Part shown: positions 40,816-50,348 of the stretch, one piece after another
How the letters are laid out: each line of letters begins with the position of its first letter
Position numbering within the stretch: the first letter of the stretch is position 1
NCBI GenBank assembly: GCA_964419545.1
Contig: CAYQQU010000026.1
Coordinates: 5,698-69,697 of the forward strand
Direction of reading: 5' to 3'
Source: CAYQQU01 sp964419545
GTDB taxonomy: Bacteria; Bacteroidota; Bacteroidia; Chitinophagales; Saprospiraceae
Length of the DNA stretch: 64,000 bases
Notes under the pieces: model-generated
What the model saw: the letters and a program-made list of their open reading frames with translations, nothing else
What the model was told of the DNA's origin: nothing
Databases searched by the model: none
Program-made: the position numbers and the translations under genes

Positions 40816-42999
40816 TCAGCGGGCCACCTCACCCTCCGTGCGTACGTCCACGGTCAATCCCTCCGTGAGCGGGGCGGAGAGGCAGCCCCAGTTCTTTTTC
40901 GATGCCAGCACTAGGTATCGCCCGGTGTGGAAAGGCGTCGCGGTCATGGTAAACGCCGGTATGCGTTGCTCTTCCCGGGTGCCGGGCGCCAATACCCACT
41001 GGTCGCTGCCTTCCGGCAAAAAGTAGAGCGTATAGCGGTATCCTTTGTCCGAAAAATCGTATTTCACTGTAAACTCGTCGCCTTCTTCCACCGGGCCGTC
41101 GGCGACCAGTGAGGTCGCGCGCCGGTATTTACAGGGCGCGAACTCGTTTATCGGCCGTTCCGGTTGCTGGTATTCGTAAGGTTCCAGTTTAAAGAAAGCC
41201 AGGGAATCGCTTTTCGGCGGCCGGCGGCGATCGCGGTATTCGAGCACTTCTTCGAACCCGTATTTGGGCCCTTCGCCCAGCACGTAGGCTGCTTTGCGTT
41301 TTCCGTTCGCGGTATTGACCACCACCTCGAAGTAGCGGTCAGTCGGGAGTTGCCCTTCCAGCAGTTCCCTTACGAAAGCACCGGGCTTATTGCCGCGGAC
41401 GAGCAATCGCAACTGATCGGGATTTTTCCCTGCCCAAACGGTGTAAGAACAACCCTCTTCCTGGCAGCATCGCGGGCTGAGCCAGGAAATATACAACGGC
41501 TGATCGGGCCGGTTCGGGTCAAACACCAGCTGCATGTCCTGAACCTGCGTGCAGTTCGGATCCGACGCCGTCACCGACAGGGTATCGATATCATCGGAAA
41601 ACGAAGAAGGAAAAGCCGGTTCCGGTTCAAAGCCCCGCGTCGCGATGTCGCTGTCTTCGGTATATACCGGCGGAGACTCGTAAGGACGGCGGGTAGCCTC
41701 GTACGGTTCCGATTTAAGCGGCTCGAAAGACGGTCGGCTGGAATAAGCTTCCCGCGAACGGTACGGCCCTTCCTCCTTTTCCGCACGAATCCAGAAGGAA
41801 TGGACCGGCACGCCTTCGACCATGCTGCTTTCCCGAACGTACACTACGACCTGGATCGTGTGGATGCCGCGGCGCAGGTCCCGCTCGTCGAGACGAATAT
41901 CGAAAGGCGCCTGTACGCCGGGTTGCAGTGGAAAGCGGTTGAGGGTGATATCCCGGTAACCGGGATTGATGTAGGTCACTTGTGCGTAGGTGTGGTAGTC
42001 GGCGCAGGGCGAACGCTGCGGCAGTTCGACCGTACCGCTAATCAGATCGCCGTCGATGGTGGCTTCCCCTTCCGCCTGGCATTCTTCGGGAAGGGCCGGC
42101 AGGGGCGCTACCGGCGGCGCCGTTTCGATCGGATCGACCGATTTCGTGACAAAATCGCGCCGTGAAGGCTCCAGCACTACGATGGGCCCGGCGCCGAAAA
42201 TAACAGGCGTGGTGCAATGCTCGCCCCAGGCCAGCACCCGCACGTAGTAGACGTCGGGTCGCAGCGCGCAGAGGGGCTCGGTCCGCAAAGCAGCGCCTTC
42301 GGCCGTTTGCCGGATGCCGTCGGCGCGCAGGCCTGCCCAGGGGCCGTCTTCCGTGCGCGTCTCCACCGCGAAATCCCAGCGCTGCCCATAACAGTTGAGG
42401 CACTGTATTTTGACGGCCGGCCGGTTGGCGTCGCCGCAGTATCCGGCGGGATCAACCGATACCGATATGTCGGGATTGACACAAGGAGGCGCGGCCCGCT
42501 CGCGGCTGGGCCTCGCCGGCGCTACCGGTTCACTCCGGGAAGCTTCCCGGCGGGGAAGCTCCGGCGTCGCGCGGGGCGCTTCGTAGCGAAAGCTTTCCCG
42601 TAGCACATTCGACTGAAATTTACGGCTCAGCGCATTCGGGTTGCGGTAGTCGATACCGACGGTATAAAAATGCAGGTTGGAAAGGTTGCGCAGCAAGATG
42701 GTATCCATCTGGCGGTTGCGCAGGGTGCGCAGACCACCTACGAGTTGTTTTTTCCCTTCCCCTCGCAGCATGGCGCCCTGGTCTTTGAGCCAGACGGACA
42801 TTTCCAGGTCGTCGAGCTTACTGTGGGTAAAATACAGGACCAGTTGGACTACCCCCGTATCGGAAGTAGCGATCAATTCAGGATGAAAGACCGGCCGTTC
42901 TTTCTCGAACAACCCATCGAAAAGGTCGCCCTGTCCCTGCGCGCCGCCCATAAAGAAAAGGGCGCACAACAGCAACAGTGCCGGTTTTAGTTTTCTCAT
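40816..42999 (-). CDS. Large secreted protein of unknown function
   Basis: The 727-residue product has a signal peptide (LKPALLLLCALFFMGGAQGQ) and several beta-rich, Cys-paired domains (CVNPDISVSVDPAGYCGDAN; LCALRPDVYYVRVLAWGEHC; WLSPRCCQEEGCSYTVWAG), with a Pro/Glu/Arg-rich middle (about 470-530). FnIII- or Ig-like folds are likely. No family was recognised. The upstream open frame to 43185 lacks a signal peptide and was rejected. It follows the two glucosaminidase-type genes. Confidence 0.75.
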   Translation of the reverse strand: MRKLKPALLLLCALFFMGGAQGQGDLFDGLFEKERPVFHPELIATSDTGVVQLVLYFTHSKLDDLEMSVWLKDQGAMLRGEGKKQLVGGLRTLRNRQMDTILLRNLSNLHFYTVGIDYRNPNALSRKFQSNVLRESFRYEAPRATPELPRREASRSEPVAPARPSRERAAPPCVNPDISVSVDPAGYCGDANRPAVKIQCLNCYGQRWDFAVETRTEDGPWAGLRADGIRQTAEGAALRTEPLCALRPDVYYVRVLAWGEHCTTPVIFGAGPIVVLEPSRRDFVTKSVDPIETAPPVAPLPALPEECQAEGEATIDGDLISGTVELPQRSPCADYHTYAQVTYINPGYRDITLNRFPLQPGVQAPFDIRLDERDLRRGIHTIQVVVYVRESSMVEGVPVHSFWIRAEKEEGPYRSREAYSSRPSFEPLKSEPYEATRRPYESPPVYTEDSDIATRGFEPEPAFPSSFSDDIDTLSVTASDPNCTQVQDMQLVFDPNRPDQPLYISWLSPRCCQEEGCSYTVWAGKNPDQLRLLVRGNKPGAFVRELLEGQLPTDRYFEVVVNTANGKRKAAYVLGEGPKYGFEEVLEYRDRRRPPKSDSLAFFKLEPYEYQQPERPINEFAPCKYRRATSLVADGPVEEGDEFTVKYDFSDKGYRYTLYFLPEGSDQWVLAPGTREEQRIPAFTMTATPFHTGRYLVLASKKNWGCLSAPLTEGLTVDVRTEGEVAR

Positions 43000-43211
43000 A
43001 GATTCACGTTTTAACTCAAACAGCGTTTTTGGTTGCCCAAGGAGGCGGGGTAAAACCATGGCATTATATTTTGTTGTATCCAGCGGGCGGGCAGAACCAC
43101 CGATCGCAAGGCAACCGCTATTTTCTACTTCACCCGGACTAGGATGCAAAATTAAGGGAAAACTAAATATAACGCGACCCAACATAATGTTAAAGCCTTT
43201 AAAACCGGGAT

Positions 43212-44303
43212 TTAATCGCGAAATTTCGGCTTTTTCAGTCCTCTTTTTTCCAGTTCCCGCTGGTAAACCTCCTCGCGCGCCTGTGCGTTGCGGGGATCGG
43301 TAATATCCAATAACTCGTTGGCTTCGGGATGGTCGGGGTTGATGCGGCGCCCGGTGAAGCCGAGGTTGTTTTTCAAAACTTCCGAAGTTTCGCTATTGGT
43401 CTCCTCTACCAGTCTGGCCATGTCCTCTTCGCTGATGTATTGTCCGCTTTTCAGTTTTTGGCGGGCAATATCGCGGGCGACCTCCTGGCCGACTACTTCG
43501 TCGTACAGGGCTTCCCAATCTTCTACCTGGGTTCGGTCGGAGACGCGATCTTCCGTTGCTTCGGCGGTGCGGTCCTCATAGCTGCCGCGCCGTTCGCGGA
43601 TGGCATGGGTCACCTCTTCCGCCACCTGCCGGGCCTTGCGTTCAACCACGGGGTCGACTGCCGGGCCGGCCGCCAGTTTATGGCGAACGATGCCGTCAAA
43701 ATCTTCCAGCCGGTAGCGTTCCAGTACGCTGCGCAAGGTACGGGCGGAGTAGAGCCCCAGCCGATCGAGGCCCTGCACCCATCGCTCGCTATTGGCGGAG
43801 TATTTAAAGTACCCGTTCATGCCGTCCTGGTGTTTGGCGCCGGACAGCGGCTCGATCACTTCTCGCATAAAATCGTCCCAGCTGCTGATATTCGCGCCCG
43901 ACTGTAGTTTAAGGACACCGACGGCGAGAGAAATGCCGGCCGGGACGCCGCGGTTGAGGGCCTGCATGACGGCAGTTTCCGAAAACTTTTCGACCCAGTC
44001 GCCCGCCTTCATCCGGGCCGGAGTGCGGCTCGCCTGCGGGCGGTAGGATTGTGCTGACCGGCTCGACCGCTGTTCGGGCTCCGGGTCCAGAAAGACAACT
44101 TCTTCGTCGCTTCGTTCGGGTTCCGACAGGCCCGCCCGGGCAATCGGATCATCCGAAATATAACCCGCGCCGTCGCCCAGGTCGACCGGCAGGCCGTGTT
44201 TTTCGACCAGGCCGATAGCCAGCACGAGCGCCGACAGGAAGCCGATAATGTTGAACAGGCGACCGAAGCCGCCGCCTCTTTTGGATGTATAGCCTTTTTC
44301 CAT
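43212..44303 (-). CDS. Membrane-anchored glucosaminidase-like protein lacking the catalytic Glu
   Basis: The 363-residue product has one membrane helix (LFNIIGFLSALVLAIGLVEK) and a segment SETAVMQALNRGVPAGISLA followed by VGVLKLQSGANIS that aligns with the active-site helix of the neighbouring glucosaminidase (SIKMAQALLESDAG). The position of the catalytic Glu is Lys132. The remaining body is helical and highly charged, ending in a basic tail. It is probably a non-catalytic relative that may regulate or scaffold the intact enzyme 33 nt upstream. The homology is weak and by eye. Confidence 0.65.
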   Translation of the reverse strand: MEKGYTSKRGGGFGRLFNIIGFLSALVLAIGLVEKHGLPVDLGDGAGYISDDPIARAGLSEPERSDEEVVFLDPEPEQRSSRSAQSYRPQASRTPARMKAGDWVEKFSETAVMQALNRGVPAGISLAVGVLKLQSGANISSWDDFMREVIEPLSGAKHQDGMNGYFKYSANSERWVQGLDRLGLYSARTLRSVLERYRLEDFDGIVRHKLAAGPAVDPVVERKARQVAEEVTHAIRERRGSYEDRTAEATEDRVSDRTQVEDWEALYDEVVGQEVARDIARQKLKSGQYISEEDMARLVEETNSETSEVLKNNLGFTGRRINPDHPEANELLDITDPRNAQAREEVYQRELEKRGLKKPKFRD

Positions 44304-44336
44304 GATGAAATGAAGTTTATTGGTTAATCAATTTTT

Positions 44337-45401
44337 TTACTGAACAGGAGCATAGTCGGCGAGCGCCCGGAGCAGGTCCAGGTCCAGGCGCCACAGCTCA
44401 TAGGTGGTAATGATGTACGACAGTTTCTTGTGGTAGGTCGGGCTGGTGGCGTATCCGGCCATTTTTAAGCCCGCGGCGCAGGCCGCAAAATAAGGTACGG
44501 TCGTTTCACCGTCGAAAAATGCGTGGGGAGCGATTTTGGAAACCGGCTCGTACTGGCGGGCCGCCGCCGTGATGTCGCAGGGCTCTCCGACCGGAAAGGT
44601 CGTCCAGATCCATTCGTAGCAACCGACCTTGCCCATGGTACAAGGCCGGCTGAGCAGGGCGGTATGTCGCCGGTAGCTGTCGTTTACCGAACGGTAGGTT
44701 TCGAAGCGATCGTAGCGATGGTCGTCGTGGTAATTGAATACCCCCACGGCGGGTTGGGAGTACCGGAACTCGCGGTCGTCGAGTTCGAAATAGCGGCGGG
44801 CGGCAATTTTGCGACGCGCGTTGCGGTCGGGTCGCGCTTTGATGCCGAAATGATTATTCGTATTCACGGCCAGATGGGAGCGCCCGGCGTCGGACTCGAG
44901 CAGAGCCTGGGCCATCTTGATGCTGGCCGGAACGCCTGAACGCCACATGTCGGCCCACGCCAGTTCTTTATGATCTTCGATATAGGAGAGGAAGCGTCTG
45001 GCTTGCTTGAGTTTGCCTGAGGAGAAGCCTCGCTCGCGGAATTTCGACACCAGGTCCTCCGCCCGCCAGGTGGTGCGTACCGGCAGCCGTGCGTCGCCCG
45101 TTTGGCCGTACCGGGAAAAAAGCAAAGCTGCGCCTTTTTCCAGGATTTCCAGTTGTGACTGGTTGACCATTTCCGAAGCCCGAAAGCGGGCCAGCGCCTG
45201 GCCCGACCAGCGGCCCAGCGCGGAAAACCCGTGCCGGTAGGTGTCGTTGATCTCTTCGATGATCGGCAGACCGGTAAAAGCAGCCTCCGGCGCACGACGG
45301 AACAGCAGTAACAGATAAAGCAGCCCAAGGAAGAGCAAGCCGAGCAGGAACCCGCTGACGGCCCGTCGCAGATGATCGTGAAGGGTGCGTAATATCCCCA
45401 T
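44337..45401 (-). CDS. Membrane-anchored glucosaminidase-domain hydrolase
   Basis: The 354-residue product has a membrane helix at about residues 14-34 and a GH73-type domain at about 148-300: GVPASIKMAQALLESDAGRS with candidate catalytic Glu169, NNHFGIKAR, and the C-terminal YHKKLSYIITTYELWRLD. It should cut peptidoglycan from the periplasmic side. It is the first gene of a three-gene minus-strand unit. Confidence 0.88.
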   Translation of the reverse strand: MGILRTLHDHLRRAVSGFLLGLLFLGLLYLLLLFRRAPEAAFTGLPIIEEINDTYRHGFSALGRWSGQALARFRASEMVNQSQLEILEKGAALLFSRYGQTGDARLPVRTTWRAEDLVSKFRERGFSSGKLKQARRFLSYIEDHKELAWADMWRSGVPASIKMAQALLESDAGRSHLAVNTNNHFGIKARPDRNARRKIAARRYFELDDREFRYSQPAVGVFNYHDDHRYDRFETYRSVNDSYRRHTALLSRPCTMGKVGCYEWIWTTFPVGEPCDITAAARQYEPVSKIAPHAFFDGETTVPYFAACAAGLKMAGYATSPTYHKKLSYIITTYELWRLDLDLLRALADYAPVQ

Positions 45402-45915
45402 TCCTCTGGTATTGATACCTCCCGAAAAAAACTCAAAGTATGTTCAAAGATGCACCGGGCCGGGCTATCCTCGCGAATATCCGGCGTGGGAACGCGCGCC
45501 GCAAGGGTGCGCCCCCACCAGAGGCTTTTCTATACACCGATAACTGGAGAAATAATCGGGTTCGGTTTGCGAGGGGGATTATGTTGCGACAATATAAGAA
45601 ACCAAAATTAATTTAAAACTTTCCGAAACCCAGCAAAAAAGCTTACTTTTATCGCCTTTCAAATCGTAATCTCCTGCACCCAGGGGTGTATTCCCTTCTG
45701 ATCCCCCCGCTGAACACTACTTTCTCAAACCAATCGGCAGCGGGAAAAACCACGCACTACGATTAAGGCGGCCGCGATTTCGTTTCCTTTCTGCTGTTGG
45801 GAAACGCTGAAAAAAACGCTGCAGTTTGCGCAACGAGTCTACTTTTTTGGCTTTGCCGAGTGATCATCCAGCCGGCTGCGAGATTGCGATGTAGAATTAG
45901 CGAACATCTGGCGCC
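45402..45915. other. 514-nt divergent intergenic region
   Basis: This gap separates the glucosaminidase (minus) from the CHU_C protein (plus) and must hold both promoters. An AT-rich stretch at about 45585-45660 includes TTACTTTTATCG, a weak -7-like sequence for the plus strand, far from the ATG. No gene, repeat or RNA was recognised. Confidence 0.5.
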
Positions 45916-48171
45916 ATGAGTTTAACGAAGACATTGACCCTTACGCTGTTCATTACTGCTTTCACTTCGGTAACCGCGGGCGGACAAACCATCATTCCGC
46001 TCGAAGCCTGCGGCGTTCCGTACGTCGATCCACAGGATGAGGCCGGCGGCGCCGAACCCGGCCAGGACACCCTCCTGTACGAGGAGTTTTTCGCGGAAAC
46101 CAACCAACTGCGCCGTTTTTACATCGATGTCAACGCCTTCGGCGGCCAGCAGGTCGACCGGGTCCACGTGGAAGCGATCTTGCCCGACGGCTCCGCCAAA
46201 TCCCTGGGCCGGCTCGCCTTCGGCGGCTGCGCCGATTGCGTCACCGGCTTCACCCTGCTCGACAATGATTCGCTGGTGGCGACCAATGTCGCGGATACCG
46301 ATTTGATGAACCTGTGGATCGAATCGCTCAGCCAGCCGGCTTACGCCCTTCCCAGCAACTTGCAGACCCTGGTCGGCGTTGGACGCATCAGCGGAGGCAT
46401 CCCGTTTTGCGCCGTCGGCTGGCGGGCCCGCTTTATCGTCAGCAGCAACCCGGCCAGCACCAGCACCGAATTTTCTACCTATATCCATTGCCCGGAAGTG
46501 GTGGACCCCTGCGTGATCACCACTTCGATCGACATCGACTGCCCCTCCGGCGAGTTACTCCTCGAAGCAGACGTTCCCGCTGCCTGCTTCGTACCGCCCT
46601 ATACCGTGCGCTGGACCGGCCCGCAGGGACAAGTGGTGGAGCAAGCCTCCGCCGTACAGCCGCTGGCCGGCAATCTGGGGTGGTGGCGCCTGACGGTCGA
46701 AGACGATTGTTGCCGCTATGCCGATTCCATACTGGTGGAAAATCCACCTTTCGTTGAAGCCGGGCCCGATGAAACGGTCTGCCAGGGAGCGACGCTCTTT
46801 CTGGCGGGCGAAGGCGGGACCGGCCACTACTGGGAAACGCCGCCCGACGGCGCTCCGGCCGACTCGCTGATCAACCTCCGCAATATTCAGCCGGAAATGG
46901 CCGGCGCTTACGTCCTCCACGGCTTCAACGAAGAGGGCTGCGAAGATACAGACACCCTGCTGCTGTCGGTGCTCGTGCCGCCGATACCCGAACTGGTCCT
47001 CTCCGAAGGCTGCCTCGGCGACACCTTCACCATGTCGGCGCCAAACGACACGCTATTCACCACGATCGACTGGCTCGGCCCGCTGGGCAATAGCGTTTCG
47101 CCCATCATTCCGGACCTGCAACCGGAAGACTTCGGCGATTATATCCTGGTGGCGACCGACCCGCAGGGCTGCGAGGTCCGGGATACTTTTGCGGTAACCG
47201 GCCGCCCTTTGCCCGAATTTTTCTTTACGACAGAACGCAGCTGCGACAGTACGCGCGTCTACCTCGCTCCCGACAGCCTGGATTATCAATGGGAAACGGG
47301 CGCCACCGGGACGACCTTCGCCACCCCGGCGGGCGGCGAATACGCACTCACCATTACGGACGCCGCAGGCTGCCGCAACCGGACCGTCATCGAAGTGCCG
47401 GCGCCGGACGGACCGGAGGTCGACCTGGAAATTACCCAGCCGGTTTGTCCGCAAGACCGCGGCCGGCTGCGCATCCTTCCCGCCAACCCCAACGCGCCTT
47501 TGATCTTCTCCGTCGACGGCGGGGAGCACTACAGCCTTTCCACCGACTTTCGGGATCTCAGCCCGGGGATTTACGAAGTAGTCGTACAGGATGACCTGGG
47601 CTGCCTGCGCAGGCTGGAAGCCGTCATTAAGGCGCCCGACACCATGGGCGTGTCCATCGGTGTCGAGCGGCTGGACGTACGGCCGGGGACGGCCATCGAG
47701 CTGTCCGCACAAACCGTCGGCAACATCCAGGTCCACCAATGGCTTCCCGAAATCATCGACACCGGCTTGCCCACTACCGAATTTATCGCCACCAATGACC
47801 TCGACATCCGCATCATCGTGGAAGACGACAGGGGCTGCAAAGCCTCCGACGGTTTTCCGCTGAATATTGTACTGGGCGACGTCTATACTCCCAACGCCTT
47901 TTCGCCCAACGGCGACGGGGTCAACGACCGGTTTACGCTCTACAGCGACAACGGCTCGCTGGAGATCATCGAACGCCTGCGCATCTTCGACCGCTGGGGC
48001 GGGCTGGTGTTCGAAGCCGAGGAATTCGCCCTAAATGACGAACGCCTGGGCTGGGACGGCCGCCGTAACGGGCAGTTGTTGCGCCCCGGGATCTACACCT
48101 ACCACGGTGTCGTCCGTTTCGGCAACGGCGTGCGCAAACATTACGAGGGCGGCGTTTTGCTCATCAGATGA
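45916..48171 (+). CDS. Secreted adhesin-like protein with T9SS type B (CHU_C) tail
   Basis: The 751-residue product has a signal peptide (LTLFITAFTSVTAGGQ), a beta-rich N-terminal part, Ig-like repeats with short Cys motifs (GCEDTDTLLLSV, GCEVRDTFAVTG, GCRNRTVIEVPA) and the gliding-motility-associated C-terminal domain (YTPNAFSPNGDGVNDRFTLY to GGVLLIR). It is exported by T9SS and attached to the surface. Four outer-membrane or metabolic genes follow on the same strand. Confidence 0.9.
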   Translation: MSLTKTLTLTLFITAFTSVTAGGQTIIPLEACGVPYVDPQDEAGGAEPGQDTLLYEEFFAETNQLRRFYIDVNAFGGQQVDRVHVEAILPDGSAKSLGRLAFGGCADCVTGFTLLDNDSLVATNVADTDLMNLWIESLSQPAYALPSNLQTLVGVGRISGGIPFCAVGWRARFIVSSNPASTSTEFSTYIHCPEVVDPCVITTSIDIDCPSGELLLEADVPAACFVPPYTVRWTGPQGQVVEQASAVQPLAGNLGWWRLTVEDDCCRYADSILVENPPFVEAGPDETVCQGATLFLAGEGGTGHYWETPPDGAPADSLINLRNIQPEMAGAYVLHGFNEEGCEDTDTLLLSVLVPPIPELVLSEGCLGDTFTMSAPNDTLFTTIDWLGPLGNSVSPIIPDLQPEDFGDYILVATDPQGCEVRDTFAVTGRPLPEFFFTTERSCDSTRVYLAPDSLDYQWETGATGTTFATPAGGEYALTITDAAGCRNRTVIEVPAPDGPEVDLEITQPVCPQDRGRLRILPANPNAPLIFSVDGGEHYSLSTDFRDLSPGIYEVVVQDDLGCLRRLEAVIKAPDTMGVSIGVERLDVRPGTAIELSAQTVGNIQVHQWLPEIIDTGLPTTEFIATNDLDIRIIVEDDRGCKASDGFPLNIVLGDVYTPNAFSPNGDGVNDRFTLYSDNGSLEIIERLRIFDRWGGLVFEAEEFALNDERLGWDGRRNGQLLRPGIYTYHGVVRFGNGVRKHYEGGVLLIR

Positions 48172-48215
48172 CCCATATGGCCAGCTTTAATACGTACCAA
48201 AATCGCTAACTGCTA

Positions 48216-49187
48216 ATGACAAAATATTTTCTCTTCCCGCTCCTCCTTTGCTGCACCCTCTCCGCCAGCGGGCAGTGGCTGGAGGTGGGCATGGAAACCA
48301 CTATGGGGCCGGCCCGGACGAGTTTCCGGGGCGACCTGGCGGGGATGGTCGGCTTTTCGGAATTTGAAATTACCCAGGGCCAGATCGATACGGCTTTCGC
48401 CGAATTTGACCTGAATGCGCCCGGCTGGCTGCGGGAGCTCTTCCCGGGCGTACGCATCGAAATCGATCAGGAAGTGACCAAGCGCCTCACCCGCAACGTC
48501 AACGCCGTCCGGTTTTTCGCCCGCTTCAAATGGATCGGCGCCAGCCTTACGATCTCCGATCCCCGGCTGACTGAGCCGCTGGAATCCAAAAAGCTGAAAA
48601 ACCAGATCAAGGCCCTGCGCCTCTCCGTCGCCGGCAGAGCGGAGGAACTGGCCGAGCACCTCGCTCTCGTCGCGCTGGCCGACGCCCAGCGCGTGGATCC
48701 TTTTTTTGAAAAGCGGTACGACCTGGAAGCGTATTTGCACCTCAAAAAGTTATTCTACGGCGACCGGGTGCTGCTCGAATGGGGACGTAAAAAGAACAAC
48801 ACGGTCGACTTCGAGCTTACCGCCGGCCTTCGCTTCGCCGCCGACCCTTCGCCGGTAGTCGATCTGGGCAGCATCCTGTTTATCCGGGACGAGCTGGATG
48901 AGCTTATGGAGGGCGGTATTCTCGGGCCGGTCGAAGACACCACCGACGAGATCGCCGAGGCCGTACAGAGCGTAGTATTCGGCCAGTTTAAAGACCCCCG
49001 TATCGTACCCTCCATGGGCTGGTTTACCCGACCGGAATTGATGGTGCATTTCGGCGGCGGTTTCGGGCTGGTGGCGGGCGCAGAGCTCAGCCTGCACCAG
49101 CACCTGGCCATCAAAGGCACCGATCCGATGTTCTCCGCTTATGGGTTCGCGGGGGTGCGGTACAGCGTGATCGGGAAGAAAAAATAA
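48216..49187 (+). CDS. Outer-membrane protein of unknown family
   Basis: The 323-residue product has a signal peptide (YFLFPLLLCCTLSASGQ) and alternating strands typical of an outer-membrane beta-barrel, ending YGFAGVRYSVIG. It lies 44 nt after the CHU_C gene and ends in a double stop (TAATGA). No family was recognised; a relation to DUF5723-like proteins is possible. Confidence 0.7.
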   Translation: MTKYFLFPLLLCCTLSASGQWLEVGMETTMGPARTSFRGDLAGMVGFSEFEITQGQIDTAFAEFDLNAPGWLRELFPGVRIEIDQEVTKRLTRNVNAVRFFARFKWIGASLTISDPRLTEPLESKKLKNQIKALRLSVAGRAEELAEHLALVALADAQRVDPFFEKRYDLEAYLHLKKLFYGDRVLLEWGRKKNNTVDFELTAGLRFAADPSPVVDLGSILFIRDELDELMEGGILGPVEDTTDEIAEAVQSVVFGQFKDPRIVPSMGWFTRPELMVHFGGGFGLVAGAELSLHQHLAIKGTDPMFSAYGFAGVRYSVIGKKK

Positions 49188-49344
49188 TGAACTGATTTAA
49201 ACTTTTGTATTGCCGTCGAGGCCAAGCCATTATGGGTTCTGGCGATCGGAGTGCGTACCTGGAAGGTACGGGCGAGAAAAACGCAGAAGCCAGGTTCCAT
49301 AAGGGCTTAGGCCGCAGACCAGTAGAAAAGGTTAAATCAGTTCA
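49188..49344. repeat. 157-nt imperfect inverted repeat
   Basis: The left arm (from TGAACTGATTTAA at 49188) pairs with the right arm (TTAAATCAGTTCA ending at 49344) over about 55 nt with a few mismatches. The centre holds a perfect small hairpin CGTACCT-GGA-AGGTACG (49254-49270). It begins directly after a stop codon and ends 50 nt before the next ATG. It may be a structured RNA, an attenuator or the remnant of a MITE; no flanking direct repeat was found. Confidence 0.75.
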
Positions 49345-49393
49345 ATAAGCGAAACTGTCCGGACTATCTGAATCCAATTAATTCTAAACTACT

Positions 49394-50341
49394 ATGAGTC
49401 GAATTCAATTACTTACTTTCTGCCTGGCGCTTTGCTCCGCGAGTGGGGTTTCCGCCCAGGACCTTGCCCCCAACCGGAGCCCGGCCCGCAGCCAATACCT
49501 GATGAGCCTGGAGGACGCCCGCCTGGATATGGGGGTGCGCCTCTCCTCTATTTTTGCACTCGACGACCGGGCGCCGATGGCCTCCAACCCGCATTTTCAG
49601 GCCATGTGGAACCTCATCCGGCTGGGCGCCACCATCGAAGCGGTATCCCAGGGCCAGGACGCGCCGGTCAGCGACCTGTCGCTGGAAGAGACGTTCGGCC
49701 AGAACGGGTACAACAAAACCGTATTCTCTTTCTTCCTGCGATACGGTTTCGGAGAGACCTCCGACCTGAAGATACAACGGCATTTCCTCGAATTCTCCAT
49801 CGGTCCGGGTTATTTCCGGGAAGGGAACGGGGGTATGAACGTCCATATCGACTACCAGATCAACCTCTTTAAAACGCCCTACGGCGCGGGTGGACAAAGC
49901 CTGCAGCGCGCCATCGACTACGAGATATTTCTGGGGGGGCGCTTGGGTTACGACTGGAGCGCCCGGCGGTCGGAGAGCGAAGCCGGCTTTTTTGCTTACC
50001 TTTCGGATGAGATCCGGCAGTTGGCTAATGAGAATGAACTCACGGCTTCGCAACTCATTCAGCTGGAGGACCTCGCCGAAACCAGCCGCGTGCTGCTGCC
50101 CGAGGACGTCGGCGGGCGCGCTTTCCACGCCGGGCTGATCGCCGGCGGGCATCTTTCCAAAAAGTTCATGCCCAAAGCCCAGGTTTTCTTTTCGGCGATG
50201 GGGTTTTACGACCTGCTGGACATCAGCGCTAACAACAAGGAAGGCGGCAACCAGCGCAGCCAGCACCACGTCTCGCTATCGCTGGGCGTCAGCTTCACCA
50301 TCGGCGGCGAAGGGCGCCCCTCCGACATCAAATTCTTTTAA
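49394..50341 (+). CDS. Outer-membrane beta-barrel-like protein of unknown family
   Basis: The 315-residue product has a signal peptide (LLTFCLALCSASGVSAQ) and beta-rich segments (VFSFFLRYGFGETSDLKIQR; HHVSLSLGVSFTIGG at the C-terminus). It is 9 nt upstream of the exonuclease gene. No function can be stated. Confidence 0.7.
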   Translation: MSRIQLLTFCLALCSASGVSAQDLAPNRSPARSQYLMSLEDARLDMGVRLSSIFALDDRAPMASNPHFQAMWNLIRLGATIEAVSQGQDAPVSDLSLEETFGQNGYNKTVFSFFLRYGFGETSDLKIQRHFLEFSIGPGYFREGNGGMNVHIDYQINLFKTPYGAGGQSLQRAIDYEIFLGGRLGYDWSARRSESEAGFFAYLSDEIRQLANENELTASQLIQLEDLAETSRVLLPEDVGGRAFHAGLIAGGHLSKKFMPKAQVFFSAMGFYDLLDISANNKEGGNQRSQHHVSLSLGVSFTIGGEGRPSDIKFF

Positions 50342-50348
50342 CCGTTCT

